Source of the DNA: Euborellia annulipes
Taxonomy: Eukaryota > Arthropoda > Insecta > Dermaptera > Anisolabididae
Assembly: GCA_023213315.1 (NCBI GenBank)
Contig: JAKCPI010013981.1
Coordinates: 18,323-82,322 of the forward strand
Length of the DNA stretch: 64,000 nucleotides
Direction: 5' to 3'
The first letter of the stretch is position 1. Every line of letters begins with the position of its first letter. The notes under the pieces are model-generated. The model worked only from the letters and a program-made list of their open reading frames with translations. It did no database searches and was not told the origin of the DNA. The translations under genes were made by a program, and so were the position numbers. Below, piece after piece: positions 11,701 through 23,230 of the stretch.

Positions 11701-14700
11701 TGCATGCTTGTCAAGTTTGCAGTTACGTGGGTACCGCCTAAATTCAATCATTAACATTAACAAGGCTAATAATAATAATAAACTTTTCCAGGTCAAGAGG
11801 CCCATGAAGTATCCATATTGAGCTTTGGAGCTTTTCTAAATGCATGTGGAGGCTGGCAAAAAGCAATCGAGAACAATATAGAGGAGAACTCGTATACAAT
11901 CAAGGTAGGAGCGAGTGAAGGAGTGAAGGGCAGAGAAAAAGAATAATTAAAAGAAAAATCAAATTTTAGGGAGGTTTAATAAAAATTGAAGAGATCCTAA
12001 TGGATTTCTTAATGGAGGATAATTTCTTTTTCAATGAGAAAATAACATGTCTTAATAATATTGGGAGATACGTTGAATTGACCTCTTCTTCTGGACGACT
12101 TTTCAGGCATGTTTCCAAATAATGTTATTCGAGTTGTGTGTCTGAGTGATGAGACTTGAAAAAAAAAAACCCTTTTCGGCTATTTAGGGGTTCGGACACC
12201 CGCCTCGAAATCGGGGAGGTCCTGGTTCGACTCCAGGGGGTGCAATTTTGCCCAATCTTAAGCACAAACATATCTAGCCCAAACTTGCGATATATTGACT
12301 GGCTAATGAACAGTCAATTTGAGCATTGATTGAAAAAATTCCATCCTTTTCAAACAAGGCTCTTATAATTATCGACATTTTTGTCTTTGTTTTATTTAAT
12401 TGCATCAATTTTAGAAGAAGTAACAAATTGTTTCGAGTATTTTAGATTGGAAAAACAAAGGGATAGACGCGACAACGCGCTACAAATCCCATTTATTTGG
12501 AATCTGTAGCGCGTTGGCGCACGCTTGTAGTGGACGAGCTTTATTTGATTCACACACATTGGGATCTGTAGCATGTTTACGCCTGTTGTCGCGCTGCTGT
12601 AGCGATCGCGCGTGGACGGCAGCCTAAGGGGCGAGTCTCGAAAAAGCTGGTCACTCTAGGCGCCAAGAGATGGAGTTGGCGTTAGTTCACAAGTATTTTA
12701 GTCCATTTTTGCATGCATGTAATTAAAATAACCAAATACTCAGGTGTGAGATGCCCGCCCGCCCGCCTTTCCTTTCTTTTCAAATCTATCTAATTGAATT
12801 TGGAAAGATGTCGGCAGGCTGTTTTGGCAATTTCGCCAAAGGAAATCTTACAAATTGTCTTCGAACCGAATCCAATGCCGGAAAAACGCAAGATGACCTA
12901 CGAATCGTTAACTAAAATGCCAATACCATTCAATACGTACTGGCTAGCCACCTTTTACCGACCTTTTTGGCGCGCGTCTGGCGATAGTGGTCATATCGTT
13001 GTCAATGTCGATAGCACACAGAGTAAGTAAATATTATTTGAAAGTGCAAAGCTCAAATTCCCCTCGCTTGGGAGAAATGCATTTTCTTGATTCCTTACCA
13101 AAGTCACATGGCTTTTTCCAAGCGATGCTTTTTTCAGAATAAAGTCTTTTATTTTGTTGTTTACTTGAAATTTCAAAAAGTGGAGAATATGAGTTTTGCA
13201 GTTTAGAGAGAATTACTTATACAAAAGAAAAAACGTTAATTTTTAGTGGAGTTTCGAGGTGCTTGGGACGCATCCAATGAGAGTTCTTATGCCCTTGGAG
13301 GCCTTGTCCGATGCAATGGATCTATAAAAGTAAATTTATTTCTCATTCGCTCTTTATTCTTTAAATATAAATAATATTTAATTTCTCGAGCTGGAAGGGG
13401 CTGTAATTGGTATTTTAGAACAATGGCAGGAGCTGCCAGGAAGGCGTGTCTCTAAATCAATGAAACTCACGACGTTTCGGTATTAAAACTATTTTGAAAA
13501 TTGAAATTTAATATTGTGGCGCGCTCATATCGCGCGCCACAATATCTAATTTTGAATATCATTTTTTTATATAAAAAATCGATCAAATTTAACATATTGT
13601 ATAGATTAACAGATGAATTAAAAATAATGAAAATCAAAAAATTCATTCATGTCACTTTTACAATAATTATATAAAGAGAAATATTTTAAAAGATTTTCAT
13701 TATTCCTGACTTCTCTAAACCTTGCGATTGGCTAATAGCAAAATTATAATTGTAAAAAGTCTAAACAAATATTTGAATAAAAATATTTATATACATTTAC
13801 ATATGACTTGCTCAGGGGCCCATATCTTGTGGGTACGTGGATAGCGACCACGAGCTGCCCGAGCTGGGACAGGCAGTCCTTCAGTTCTTTGTATGTCTAT
13901 CTCCTCCTGCCTCTTTTCAACAGGCGTCAGACCGTGCGACGGGCCGGCCGGTCCTATTTCTTCCGGTCGCAAAAACGCATGATAGGTTTGGAGGGAAAAG
14001 AGTAAGGTCCGCCTACCCCGCATCGCGGGAATAAGGCGAGGTCAGAAGAAGATATACTTTTACATATGACAACTGTGAGTAATAAAAATAACAAAATTGT
14101 AATATTTTTAATTGTTAATAATGTTAATTTTGCATAAAAATCTATTGTAGCCTGATTGCCTGATGATGGTCGAATAAATTTGGACCGAAACGTCGCGAAT
14201 CTTTGTGAGTTTCTTTGATTTAGAGACAAGGGCGGATACAAGAGGGGGGATAAAGGGCTAAAAAGGGTAATTAACCCCCCCCCCCCCCCGAAATTTGAAA
14301 AAAAAATATTTTTTTGGGAATTAAATTCTATTTTTAATATAAAGTTTTAAAAACTTGATTTGTAAATATATTCTGGTAAACAAGTACAGAATGCACCTTT
14401 ACCCCCCGATAAACTCCTTCCTGGCTGCCACCTCCTGCCATTGTTCTAATATTTATTGTTTTAGGATAAATTTGAACGACGCCAAGACGTTTTAGAAGCG
14501 CTTGCAACGATTTGGGGCTCAGATGCACTTTTACCTTTGGATTATGCTGAAGTTTCATTTGAGACGCTCTCCACGAGGATGTCTGTGACAAGGGCACCTG
14601 GTGAGTTGGCTTTTTTGTATTCTTTTCCTGTTAGGCTCTTTTTGATTGCATTTGCAAATAGGCTGTGGCGTAGGTCCCGGAGGTGGCGAACTTTTACGTA

Positions 14701-15148
14701 CCCCATGGGAGAAGGTGATCTTTGCTGTTGCTTTGACTGCTAGTTGCTGGCCCGGGTATCTCGACGGCGCCGTCCAGGTGGGCAGGAGATCAGCCATCGA
14801 AGCCCTCTACGTTCTCAGGCCCCAAACGTTGAGCTTTAACGATTTCACATTCATCTCGTAATTCCTTTTTATTTTTAATCCTCTTTAGTTTTGTTTTATT
14901 TTTTTGTGTTTATTTGTAATCACTCATTTTAGAGGTCATCATCATTGATGACTTATTGAACTCTTAGTAGATTCAATGCCAAATAAAAATCTTTTTTTAG
15001 GCCGCCAAGTTACAGGAAAAAAAGACGAAGAGTTGAAATCGAAGACGGCTCAGCGATCAATAAACGCAATATAATCTTAGCTACGGGCTTAGGGGCTCTT
15101 GTCATATGCATTATTTATTATTATAAAATAAAAAGAAAAACTGAATGA
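8729..15148 (+). CDS. Monoamine-oxidase-like flavin amine oxidase
   Basis: Ten exons: 8729-8855, 8937-9199, 10064-10223, 11792-11904, 11970-12106, 12808-13022, 13247-13329, 14465-14600, 14662-14857, 15001-15148. Together they give 525 residues, about the length of animal MAO. Seen: an N-terminal FAD Rossmann motif (VVVVGAGITGLVTA); the QEAHEVS segment matching the MAO region before the substrate domain; RPFW; a PGCG motif where MAO has its FAD-linking Cys; a WPGYLDGAV segment near the FAD; and a C-terminal anchor (NIILATGLGALVICIIYYY followed by Lys/Arg), as in outer-mitochondrial-membrane MAO. Odd: the GGR motif after the Rossmann fold, the Lys near the flavin N5 and the FAGTE motif appear replaced. 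The exon 5-6 intron uses a GC donor. The 81-base first intron is a multiple of three without stops. It may be a diverged MAO paralogue or have a different substrate. Confidence 0.85.
9237..9682. mobile_element. Short inverted-repeat element in oxidase intron 2
   Basis: Outer ends TTTCACACGGG-like (left) and CCCCGTGTGAAA (right), plus an inner GGCAACTAGTTGCC palindrome near both ends, mark a non-autonomous inverted-repeat element. No coding frame. Confidence 0.7.
9795..9955 (+). repeat. Repeat family with AGAGTTGGGTTTTAT ends, copy
   Basis: It starts AGAGTTGGGTTTTATC and contains GTAGTTTTATACAAAAATC and GGCCTAGTTTTATCCATG. Relatives lie at 270-555, 22262-22535 (inverted) and 58750-59143 (the most complete, with the complementary end GCCAACTCTG). 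Confidence 0.7.
10375..10737 (-). mobile_element. SINE family 1 copy with nested insertion
   Basis: The CA-rich left end and the AGTCTTTTCGGCAACT and GATAACCGTT body match the copies at 43850 and 52637. The tRNA-like head is at 10670-10735 (minus strand). It is interrupted at about 10498-10662 by a short inverted-repeat element with long G runs. It lies in the third intron of the oxidase gene. Confidence 0.7.
10498..10662. mobile_element. Short inverted-repeat element with poly-G tracts
   Basis: The ends read CCATGGGCGTAACTAG and CTAGTTACGCCCATGG, with two G tracts of 13-15 inside. TCCAGGC flanks it on both sides, as a target duplication would. Related ends occur at 59688-59802 (AGTAGCGTATGCAGG...CTAGTTACGCCGCTGG). 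Confidence 0.7.
10756..11359. mobile_element. hAT-type MITE with perfect 8-bp target duplication
   Basis: The terminal inverted repeats are TAGGGCTGGACGGTAA and TTACCGTCCAGCCCTA. The 8-base flanking repeat ACGGTTAC (10748-10755 and 11360-11367) is exact. The 8-bp duplication and the GGGCTGG-type end fit hAT elements. The inside is an array of diverged units (ATGTTTCGGCAAAAAATTGG, AAATATTTTTCCGG) with no transposase. It is inserted at the edge of the next repeat. Confidence 0.85.
11360..11740. mobile_element. Inverted-repeat element (TACACACGCAACTG family)
   Basis: The left end GGTTACACACGCAACTG is a diverged complement of the right end near 11715-11740. The body (ATGCCGAAAATTAACCTAAA, TGGCGGAGAGTTTTGCTTGC) recurs split at 54690-54950 and 56130-56340. 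No coding capacity is seen. Confidence 0.65.
12180..12260 (+). repeat. tRNA-like SINE fragment
   Basis: TCCTGGTTCGACTCCAGGGG is a good box B with T-arm pairing, and CCTCGAAATCGGGG resembles a Ser-type anticodon arm. The acceptor stem is not formed and the flank (GCAATTTTG...CTTAAGCACAAACA) recurs at 60350-60385, so this is a retroposon fragment rather than a tRNA gene. Confidence 0.55.
13815..14055 (+). repeat. SINE-like repeat with AGAAGAAGA tail
   Basis: It contains CACGAGCTGCC, GAGCTGGGAC, CAACAGGCGTCA, CGACGGGCCGGCC and CCCCGCATCGCGGG, and ends GTCAGAAGAAGA. The same order recurs at 43008-43165, and the end region is inverted at 46470-46530. It lies in an oxidase intron. Confidence 0.65.
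14160..14193 (+). ncRNA. Hammerhead-ribozyme-like motif
   Basis: CTGATGA, stem II GGTC...GACC, then GAAACGTC, inside an oxidase-gene intron on the sense strand. One unpaired U lies between the core block and the stem. Confidence 0.4.
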
Positions 15149-15943
15149 AACTTCTGTTTAATTATGAGGATCTCCTCTGAAATGAATATTTACGTATTTA
15201 AAATTTAAACTTTTCTTTCTTTCTTTTTTGTTTTTATTTATTTTGAGGAGGGGCTTGAGAAGGGAGGGGCCAAAAAAGGAAGGCGTTAAAACGATGTAAT
15301 GCATGAAGGAACCAAGCGCCATTAACCTTAATCTGAGATGAGGGGCAGTTCATTTGCACAATTGTAAACAAACCAATGGCAATGACTTTTTTTTTTTGTT
15401 TTAGTAATATTGTGATTTAAATAAAGAGGTAGATCTTCTTTTTTCCTACAAGATGGCGGTCTAAAATGGGTGCTTGGTTCCTTTATGCATAACATCGGCC
15501 TTGGAAAAATTTAAGAAAACGCTTGCAGATCTTACATTTTTTATAAGGGATCGACCACAGTAACCCTTTTTTGACGATATTCTAGACCCATCCCCCCTGT
15601 CACAGTTAGCCATATACAAACCAACCCCTCTATGTCACAACCCAGAACTTCCCCCTCCCCGAAACCGAAATTTCCTAAACAAAATTCATATCATTTTACA
15701 GTTAAGGAAACCCCCGGCCGGGTCTCCCATGTCACAATTAGTAACGTTTTGTCCAGACCCCCCCCAACGACCAATATGTGGACGACCCCTAACTCGGCAA
15801 ATCAAATTTTGTGGAGAATTCAGAGGTTCTTTTGTAAATTATACATTCAAACTTATTGAAAATTAATTTATTATTTGATTGCACACTCAATACAGAGGAA
15901 ATTATGTAAAAAAAGAGATTTATAAAAATAATGAATTGAAAAC
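15149..15943. other. Convergent intergenic region, no gene seen
   Basis: This lies between the oxidase stop and the legumain stop. It is AT-rich with a possible oxidase polyadenylation hexamer (AATAAA) near 15420 and a C-rich stretch at 15586-15780. No open frame here carries a recognisable protein. Confidence 0.6.
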
Positions 15944-18900
15944 TTAATAAATAGAAGTTGAGCTTTGCCTTTTATCACAAATCGAATCAATCGCTCGATA
16001 AATCCTTTCAATATTTGTGGATTCCAAAGAACAATAATTGACAAATTTATACAATTGGGAAAGGCCATGTGGATGCTAAAAAGGGAGAAAAAAAGAAATT
16101 AGCTATGGATTATTCCATTTATATTTAAAGAGACTTCTTACCTTTTTATAAGAGAAACATTTTTCATTAAAATATTTACTCAATTCTTTATAGCAAGAGA
16201 AATTTTCCTTCTTCAACTTTTGTTTGGTATTAATGATTTCAAATAATTTGTGTTCGTCCATTACGGCCTTTGAGATGATCTCATTGAATGTCCTCTCTAG
16301 ATGATGTCGCAACTGAAATCATTTCACCTATTAGCAAAGCATTTGGGGTTGGTCAAGCTTCTTTTGCCTCACGACTATCGCTCAACTTTGAGCTGTTTTG
16401 TTGCCGCTAGTGTCGTTAACGATGATTCAGTAAATATTGAAATAATCGTTAATCATAGGGAGAAGTATTTCGGCATCTTCCAGGCCCTGTTGATATAGCC
16501 TATATGTATATTGTCTGCCTCCCCTGTTGGCAAATTTGCCCCCCCCCCCCCCCGGCGCCGTCACTGCGTCTCCTCAACTGCTGTCTTTTTAAACTCATTC
16601 TATAGCAAAAACACAAATTTGCTTTATTATTGACCAAAGTCTAGAAAATAAACAAATCGTCCCGAGCCAAATAATTTCAACGATAATCGTGAGAGTCGCA
16701 CCGAGGAAAACGAGAAGAACATTTTTAATTTTAAACTTGAAAGCCGATAACCGACAGCCAGATTGGATCAAAAAGAAGAAAAAATCTTTCAATATCGAGC
16801 TTAAAAACAATCAATTTATTTATATAATTTGAAATATGATAATAACATATAATAATTAGAACAAGAGCGTGGGTGCAAGGTGAGAAAGAGAATACATGTA
16901 TGTCTTTGAATGGTCCCGAATAAAGAGCAAAAAGAGATGAACATCTCACTCTCTATCTATTCTTTCCATATTTCAATTAATATAAATAAAATGCTTGTTG
17001 GATTTTGCTTTTTTCGTAAATGTCGTACCTTAAGAGCTTTGCGATAGTTGAATTCATGTTGATGACAAGATTTAGTTTTCTCCTTATTGCATTTTTCTTT
17101 TTTCCTTTTTAAAATATCCAGAGGAACATCTCGACTTGATATGGGCTAAAAATTAAAAGATTGCAATTTCAATTTCAATTCATATCATTTATAGGTAAAT
17201 GCATGTATTTACCTCCATAGGAATTTCTTCTTCTTCTTTTTCTGGTTGTTGTTGTTGTTGCGTTGTTGCCCCATTGGACGCAGAGGAAGAATGGGGATGC
17301 CTTTGGAATCCAATGAAATCGGCCAATCGCAAACTGCCAATGTCCAAATTGCCATATTCCTCCACATGGCTGGTATTTGTTTCTGTCCTGACGATTTCAA
17401 ATTGTTCATGGATCGTTTCTGATAACAGATTCTCCTAAAAACAAATTTATTTCAAAATCAGGAGCTGCTCGCATGAAGGAGGGCATTTTATTCAACTTGA
17501 CCCACCCTGTCTGAATCTTCCATCCACATGACGCTGAAAACATCCCCCAAATAGGTTTGCAATTTCGAATCGTAATAGCAGGCATACGAGGACTCGTTAG
17601 GGTCAGCTGCTGTCACCGCGATAACTGCAATCGAAAAATCATTTTTATTTCTTCTATCAAATCAAATATTCAAAAAATAAAAAACTTACTTTGCATATTG
17701 TCAGGTAAAATATCATCAAACATTGATCCTGATTCACACGCTTCAACATATAACAACATCTATAAAAAAACAAAAACAAAAAATTAAATATTCGAGAAGA
17801 AGTGAAACTTTTACACCTTTAGGGAGAGAATATTTACTTTAGCAAAACGATTCTTTTCTGACATGGCTAGAAGTGTCTGTGCCAAGTCATCAGCGTAGAG
17901 TTCTTCAGAGGGGAATGCAAGAAGCCCGGGAGCTCCGTGGTCGGCGAAATTGACAAATATGTGATCATTGGGCCCACTAGAAACAACAACAAACAAATTA
18001 TTTAATAGAGGCAATTCAATGTTGTTTTTAAACCCCCGGCCTATAAATTATTTGGTTTGAATTGACTCTGGTTCTCAAGATAAACAAGACCAAAAACGCC
18101 AAAGGAAATCCCCTACAAAACGTTCTTCTTGGCATAATTAATTTAATTATTCTTTTATCATTTATAGGATTTTGTTTGTTTGAAATCATTTAATCATTTT
18201 AAAATATTCTGGACTTTCCACAATTCAGTTCTACCAACAAAATTATTATTGAGAAGGATGAAGATAAATAGAAATCCTGAGATGCTTTTCAAGCCAATTT
18301 ATTTGGATTAACCCCTTCCGCTATGGGTCAACGTTTCGAAGCCAAAACGACTCCTTCTTCAGGACCATGCGGAGTCAAGAAAACAAATAGCCCTCAATTT
18401 TGTCATTAAAAGTTGACATGTAGTGAAAGGCAATGGGGCCAAACGAAGAAACGATTCGTCCTGAAGAAGGAGTCGTTTTGGCTCCAAAACGTTGATCCAT
18501 AGCAGAAGGAGTTAATCCAAATAAATTGGCTTGAAAAGCATCTCCTGATTTCTATTTATCTTCATCCTTCTCACTAATATCCCGCAGGCTTCTTCTCCCT
18601 ATCTTCTTCATTATTTTCATATATTCCGCAGACCAAAATTACCTAAACTTGTTTAATAATTCTCATGGCGCAGAAGCAGAGTTGCTCTCTGTTGTTTTTA
18701 AGACGAAGAAAGATACGAGATGCGCTTACTGACCTTTCGATGACCCGGCCGGAGCCAATATTTTTCATTCCTTCTTTATCGCCGTATAGAACTTTGAGGA
18801 AATTCGTTGAATTCACATTCTTAAAAAGAAAAAGAAAAATGAAGCATTGCGCCAAAGGCAAAAGGACTTAAAAAAAAAAGGAAATAAGTTACCTCCCCGA

Positions 18901-19372
18901 CATAATCCTTGAGGACGCCTGGATACACATTTGTGCCATTTGGACGATTGAAAACTTGACCCGGATAAGGATTGCTGAAATGAAGGCAAATTAAAACGCG
19001 TCGTTGTTGCGTTGGTGACATTGAAATTGTTTTTGTTTTTTTACTCACTCTGTATTATTGGCGATATCATCGTACATCATCACAATGATCTGTTCGTCGG
19101 GAATTCCATTTTTGTGGAGAATCTGATAAGCATGACAAATGTCAGCCTAAAAAACAAAAAATAAATATTAATAAATATTGCGAATTCAAGACGTGGGGGG
19201 AGGGGGGTTCTTGCTTTACCTGATGGCGATAATTATAATATTCGTTGGAGCCGGCCACGAGAAGGGCCCAAATTTTGCCTCCATTTGGCAACTGACCGCC
19301 CGGCAACGCCATCGACGTCGTTTGCGTTATCCCCAGGCAGCAACAAATCACTAATAGCCACAAATTCCGCAT
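15944..19372 (-). CDS. LGMN: Legumain (asparaginyl endopeptidase, family C13)
   Basis: A lysosomal Cys protease that cuts after Asn. Exons, in transcript order: 19372-19220, 19146-19049, 18974-18893, 18819-18734, 17976-17838, 17759-17690, 17624-17506, 17434-17213, 17145-17029, 16312-16142, 16075-15944. All are in phase, for 462 residues (human about 433). Seen: signal peptide ([14 protein letters not shown]), the [19 protein letters not shown] start of the mature enzyme, the catalytic His in NFADHGAPG, the catalytic Cys in EACESGSM, the ESSYACYYD and SVMWMEDSD segments, and a C-terminal prodomain with paired Cys ([16 protein letters not shown]). Odd: exon 8 carries a low-complexity insert with a six-Gln run and acidic residues, longer than I expect in homologues. 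The exon 4-5 intron holds a fold-back repeat. Confidence 0.96.
18240..18575. mobile_element. Fold-back element in legumain intron 4
   Basis: AGATGCTTTTCAAGCCAATT at about 18281 is answered by its complement at about 18525. Both arms carry a CTGAAGAAGGAGTCGTTTTG motif followed by GAAACG or AAAACG (18332-18362 minus, 18461-18491 plus). Confidence 0.75.
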
Positions 19373-19974
19373 TTTGCACTAGAAATAAAAAATCTGCTCT
19401 GATCAATCACATCATTCTAAAATACTTATAGCTGAATACTTTGCATTTCATGAGCACCGGTATTCGATTCGAAATAACCCTAGACTATTTGTTCCGAGCA
19501 TATGTGCATAGTTTGAAGAAATCCCATGCACAATGCATCTTAACGAAAACAATTTGAAAGAAGAAAAGCATGCCTTGTGTTGTTGCTTTTAAAGTCCAAT
19601 TAATCTGACAAAAATTAATATTGCAAGTTTTTATAGCTGGTTAATTGATGTAGTAGAAGGAGGGCAGCTAATTATATTTTCATTTATTTTTCCCTCAGTG
19701 CTGACGTTTCGGTCCTCTTTAGGGCCATCTTCAGAGCAATCGATATTAATTCCCAAATTTCACCTTTACATCAATCGTTGTTTTCACAAGTTAAACTCGG
19801 TGTGAGTCAGTCACATTTAATTTGCCGACTTTGCCATATTACATTTCACCTACTACTTATATAAAGGACCGAAACGTTCAAGAACATGTTCTCAGATATA
19901 AACGCAGACCTTAAACGAAGAAAATATGAGACTCAATTTGTGATAGAGCATATTTGGTCAGTTTATAGTGCATA

Positions 19975-20225
19975 TTTTAAGGACAGTTATGAGCAGGGCA
20001 GCCAGCAGATATATTATTTCGTCGACGTTTCGGAAACGCATCGCTCCCATTCTCAGGACCATCAAATATTTATTAATTTAGTTCATATATAGTTACAATT
20101 ATGTTATTTACAAAAATGTACAGTAGTTACAAGGATGCGTTCCCGAAACGTCGACGAAATACTATAAAGGTTTTTTTATTCTGCTGGCTGCCCTGCTCAT
20201 AATTGTCCTTCCCCTCAGCCATTTC
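19975..20225. mobile_element. Fold-back element with GACGTTTCGG arms
   Basis: AAGGACAGTTATGAGCAGGG near 19979 is mirrored near 20210. GTCGACGTTTCGG and its complement CCGAAACGTCGAC lie inside. A related copy with the same GCAGCCAGCAGAAATAAAAA arms lies at 22995-23230. Confidence 0.75.
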
Positions 20226-20526
20226 TATTCTTCATTTAAGGTTTGATTGTGCACGTGGCTATAAATAACATCATAGAAAGAACAATTATAAAAAAAAAAT
20301 AGAATGAATCACAATCCATCTATTCTTTCATTCGTTTCTTCTAACAAACACTCTAAAAGAATCGATACGATCGATCGGCCCGCCTCTAAGCAAGTGCAGT
20401 CCAATGAATGGCAATGGAAAAGAATTAATTTTTTTTTTTTGGTCATTGAATGATTTTATTATAAAAATGAAATAAATTTTCCTGCAGCTATTATATAATA
20501 ATTTTGTTTCCTTTTTTTTTCATTTT

Positions 20527-21175
20527 ACTTTCTCTTACCTCTAACAATTGTAAGCTTATATGCTATTATATGGAGAGAGAAAGTATTGGATTCATGTCAA
20601 AAATTCGATGACGAGATTTTGATGGATATACACGTTTTAAGATCCCCTGAATCCAAAAAAAGTTGTTTTCGCGACATGGACTGTCTGGGTTCAATTTAAA
20701 CAATTGAGGAAGAAATTGAGCTAGGAGGTTGAAATTTTATATTTAAGGTAGACGCCCCAGGGCGTGAAAAGCTTTTAAACAAAGTCGGCCAAAAAGTACT
20801 AGTACTTTACTGATGTACTTTTTCACTTTTTTCGATTTTCTCGAAATTCGCTCCAACGATCTCTTTTGATTAAAATTCATAAATCAATTTTTTTTTTAGA
20901 TGCTCTTTAAAATGTATTGAATATTCTCAATTTACCCTCAAAATTGTTTGAAGCACACTTGTCTTTTGCTCTTGTACTTCATTGGAAATATAGGCTGCCA
21001 TGGTAACAAAATATAAATATTTTCCCATACATCTTGAATTCTAATATATCAACGGAAACTAAATATAAATCGACACGAAAAATCTGGTGTGACTGTCGCA
21101 CAGAACACAACTTGTTGTGTGCTGTGCGCCAGTCACACCAGATTTTTTATATCCTTGTCAGATCTTTCCGTAAAT
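20527..21175 (+). mobile_element. Repeat family with TCTCTTACC hairpin end, long copy
   Basis: It begins with a hairpin (ACTTTCTCTTACC...GAGAAAGTATTGGATTC). It runs through GATGGATATACACGTTTT and GATTTTCTCGAAATTCGCTC to an inverted-repeat segment ending GTCACACCAGATTTTTT. Other copies: 21797-22190, 34205-34650, 36265-36660, 37238-37730, 38725-39120, 61000-61655, 62680-62860, 63485-63990. No reading frame is conserved among copies. Confidence 0.75.
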
Positions 21176-22261
21176 TGATAATTTCTCAATAAAACGAGAG
21201 CAAAAATTCAAAAAGAAAAAAAAAAAAAGCATTGCATAATATATATACCTGAAGGAGTTCAACTAGAGAGAGAGAGACACAAATACACAAAATTGAAAAG
21301 AACACACACAAGAGAAGACCGACCAGACTAGAGCGACTGAGAGCAAACTCCCGACTGGCTATCGGTTTTTATCCCCAGAGCTCCAGTTCAAGGTTCAACT
21401 AAACGAGGGACTTCCCCTCCCCTTCTTCTCTTTATTTGAATTTGTTTATTTTTGTGAAACAAAAAGAAGAATAGATAATGACAATTTGGTTAACATTAAA
21501 CGTTAAGAACGGTAAAAATAAATATTAGGCCTCTAAGAAAAGAAGAGTCAAACACAAAGATCACAATTTATTCTATCATGGGATAATCGAGTAGTTATTG
21601 ATTGACGTTAGGGGCTCCAATGTTTCTATTATTATTATTATTTTTTTTTTGTCTATACACCGGGGGGGGAGTTTAGGGTTCTAACCCCCCCCCCCCCCCC
21701 CTAGAAAAAAAAAACAAATTCAAATAGCAGTCTGTCTTAATATTAAAAAAAAAAGTTTTAAAATACAAATAATAAGTTAACAAAAACAAAATTCTGGGAG
21801 AAAGTTGTGCACCGTGCTGGCTGGACACACCAGATTTTTTGTGTCGAGATATACCTATTTAGTTTCAAACTTGACCACTCGATTCATAGATGCTTCCACA
21901 TAAATAAAGTGTACTTGAAACAATTTTCACGAAAAATTCCACTGATATACTTTTTAAAGAACATCAAAAAAAAAAAGTTGATTTTTGAATTTTAATTAAA
22001 ATCGTTGGAGCGAATTTTGAGAAAATCGAAAAAAAAACTGAAAAAGTACATCAGTAATACCATCAAAATCTCGACATCGAATCTTTGACATGATCGCCCC
22101 CCCCCCCCAGACCAGGGAAAGTCCTGTCCTGGTTGCGCCACTGCTATATACATGTAAATATATATATATAGAGAAAGTATTGGATTCATGTCGAAAATTC
22201 AATGTCCATTTTGATAGAAATAAATGTTTCGAGGCCCTGTCTGTCAGCGGTCTATTCAAAG

Positions 22262-22535
22262 CAGAGTTCCCAGGTTTTATCCCGCCGAGTACAATACACG
22301 GTTTCATACATGGATAAAACTACCACGGATAAAACTATGCCGATGTAAAAAAAACTGTTAAAAAACCAACTTCCTGAAAAAACAGATTAAAAGATAAATG
22401 AATTTTATTTGAATTTCCTTTCTCGTCGGGTTTGGGAATGCGCTTCCGAGTTTTTTTTTACATTTTATACGTTTTATCCTCTATTTTTGTATAAAACTAC
22501 AAAATCATGTATAAAACCCAACTCTGATTGTGTGC
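22262..22535 (-). repeat. AGAGTTGGGTTTTAT family, inverted copy
   Basis: Inverted relative of 58750-59143: begins with CAGAGTTCCCAGGTTTTATC and ends ATAAAACCCAACTCTG. The conserved centre GAATTTCCTTTCTCG is also present at 421-435, in the copy at 270-555. Confidence 0.7.
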
Positions 22536-22994
22536 AGAGATTTTTTTTTTCCTTTGACCGACCAACAGTGACGTCATTTCTTGAGGGGCAAATTCTCCCC
22601 CCCCCAAAAAAAAAAAAAAAAGACTGCAGCTATTTATTAAAACAAAATAATATTAACAAATACAATAAGACAAGTGAAGAGAAATAATATAGCCTATTAA
22701 TTGCACACTATAAATAGACGAATTGTAATTTCGGTTTCTGAGGTCAGTTCAAGAGCGAATAAAAAGCTTTTGCACAACTTTTGACACAATATGACGTAAT
22801 CGTCGAGTGCAAAATTATTTTCCCTTTTTTCCTTATTTAAATTAATAAAAATGAGTAATTAGAGGAAGTCACAAGTGACCTTCTAAAGTTGCTACCTAAC
22901 CTTTCAATGGAGCAGAGCTCTGTCTCTTGAACCATTTTTTTCTTTCTTTTAGTCTTTTCGGCATCTTGCTCTTGGACCATATAGACCTTCAATG

Positions 22995-23230
22995 AGGAAG
23001 GCAGCCAGCAGAAATAAAAACTTTTATATTATTTCATCGACGTTTCGGGAGTTTTGTGAATAATATTTGTTGTGTATACATTATAATGTCCTCCTTCTCA
23101 TTTGCGACAATTATTTCGTCCTGAAGATGGGAGCGACGCGCTCCCGGAACGTCGATGAAATAATATAAAGGTTTTTATTTCTGCTGGCTGCCTTCCTCAT
23201 TGAGCTTCTTAGTCAATCATCACCACAGCC
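22995..23230. mobile_element. Fold-back element, second copy of the GCCAGCAG family
   Basis: GAGGAAGGCAGCCAGCAGAA at the left is complementary to TTCTGCTGGCTGCCTTCCTC at the right. The right arm has a well-paired motif: CTGAAGATGGGAGCGACGCG followed by CTCCCGGAACG (23121-23153). Confidence 0.8.
23121..23153 (+). ncRNA. Hammerhead-ribozyme-like motif, core base changed
   Basis: CTGAAGA, a strong GGGAGCG...CGCTCCC stem II, then GGAACG in place of GAAACG. The change in the conserved GAAA block would be expected to reduce or abolish cleavage. Confidence 0.35.

Noticed and set aside
12180..12260. Functional tRNA gene
   Set aside because: A T-arm and an anticodon-like arm are present but no acceptor stem forms, and the flanking sequence recurs as a repeat.
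22001..22080. Coding frames across 21990-22310
   Set aside because: They overlap two recognised repeat copies and show no protein family.
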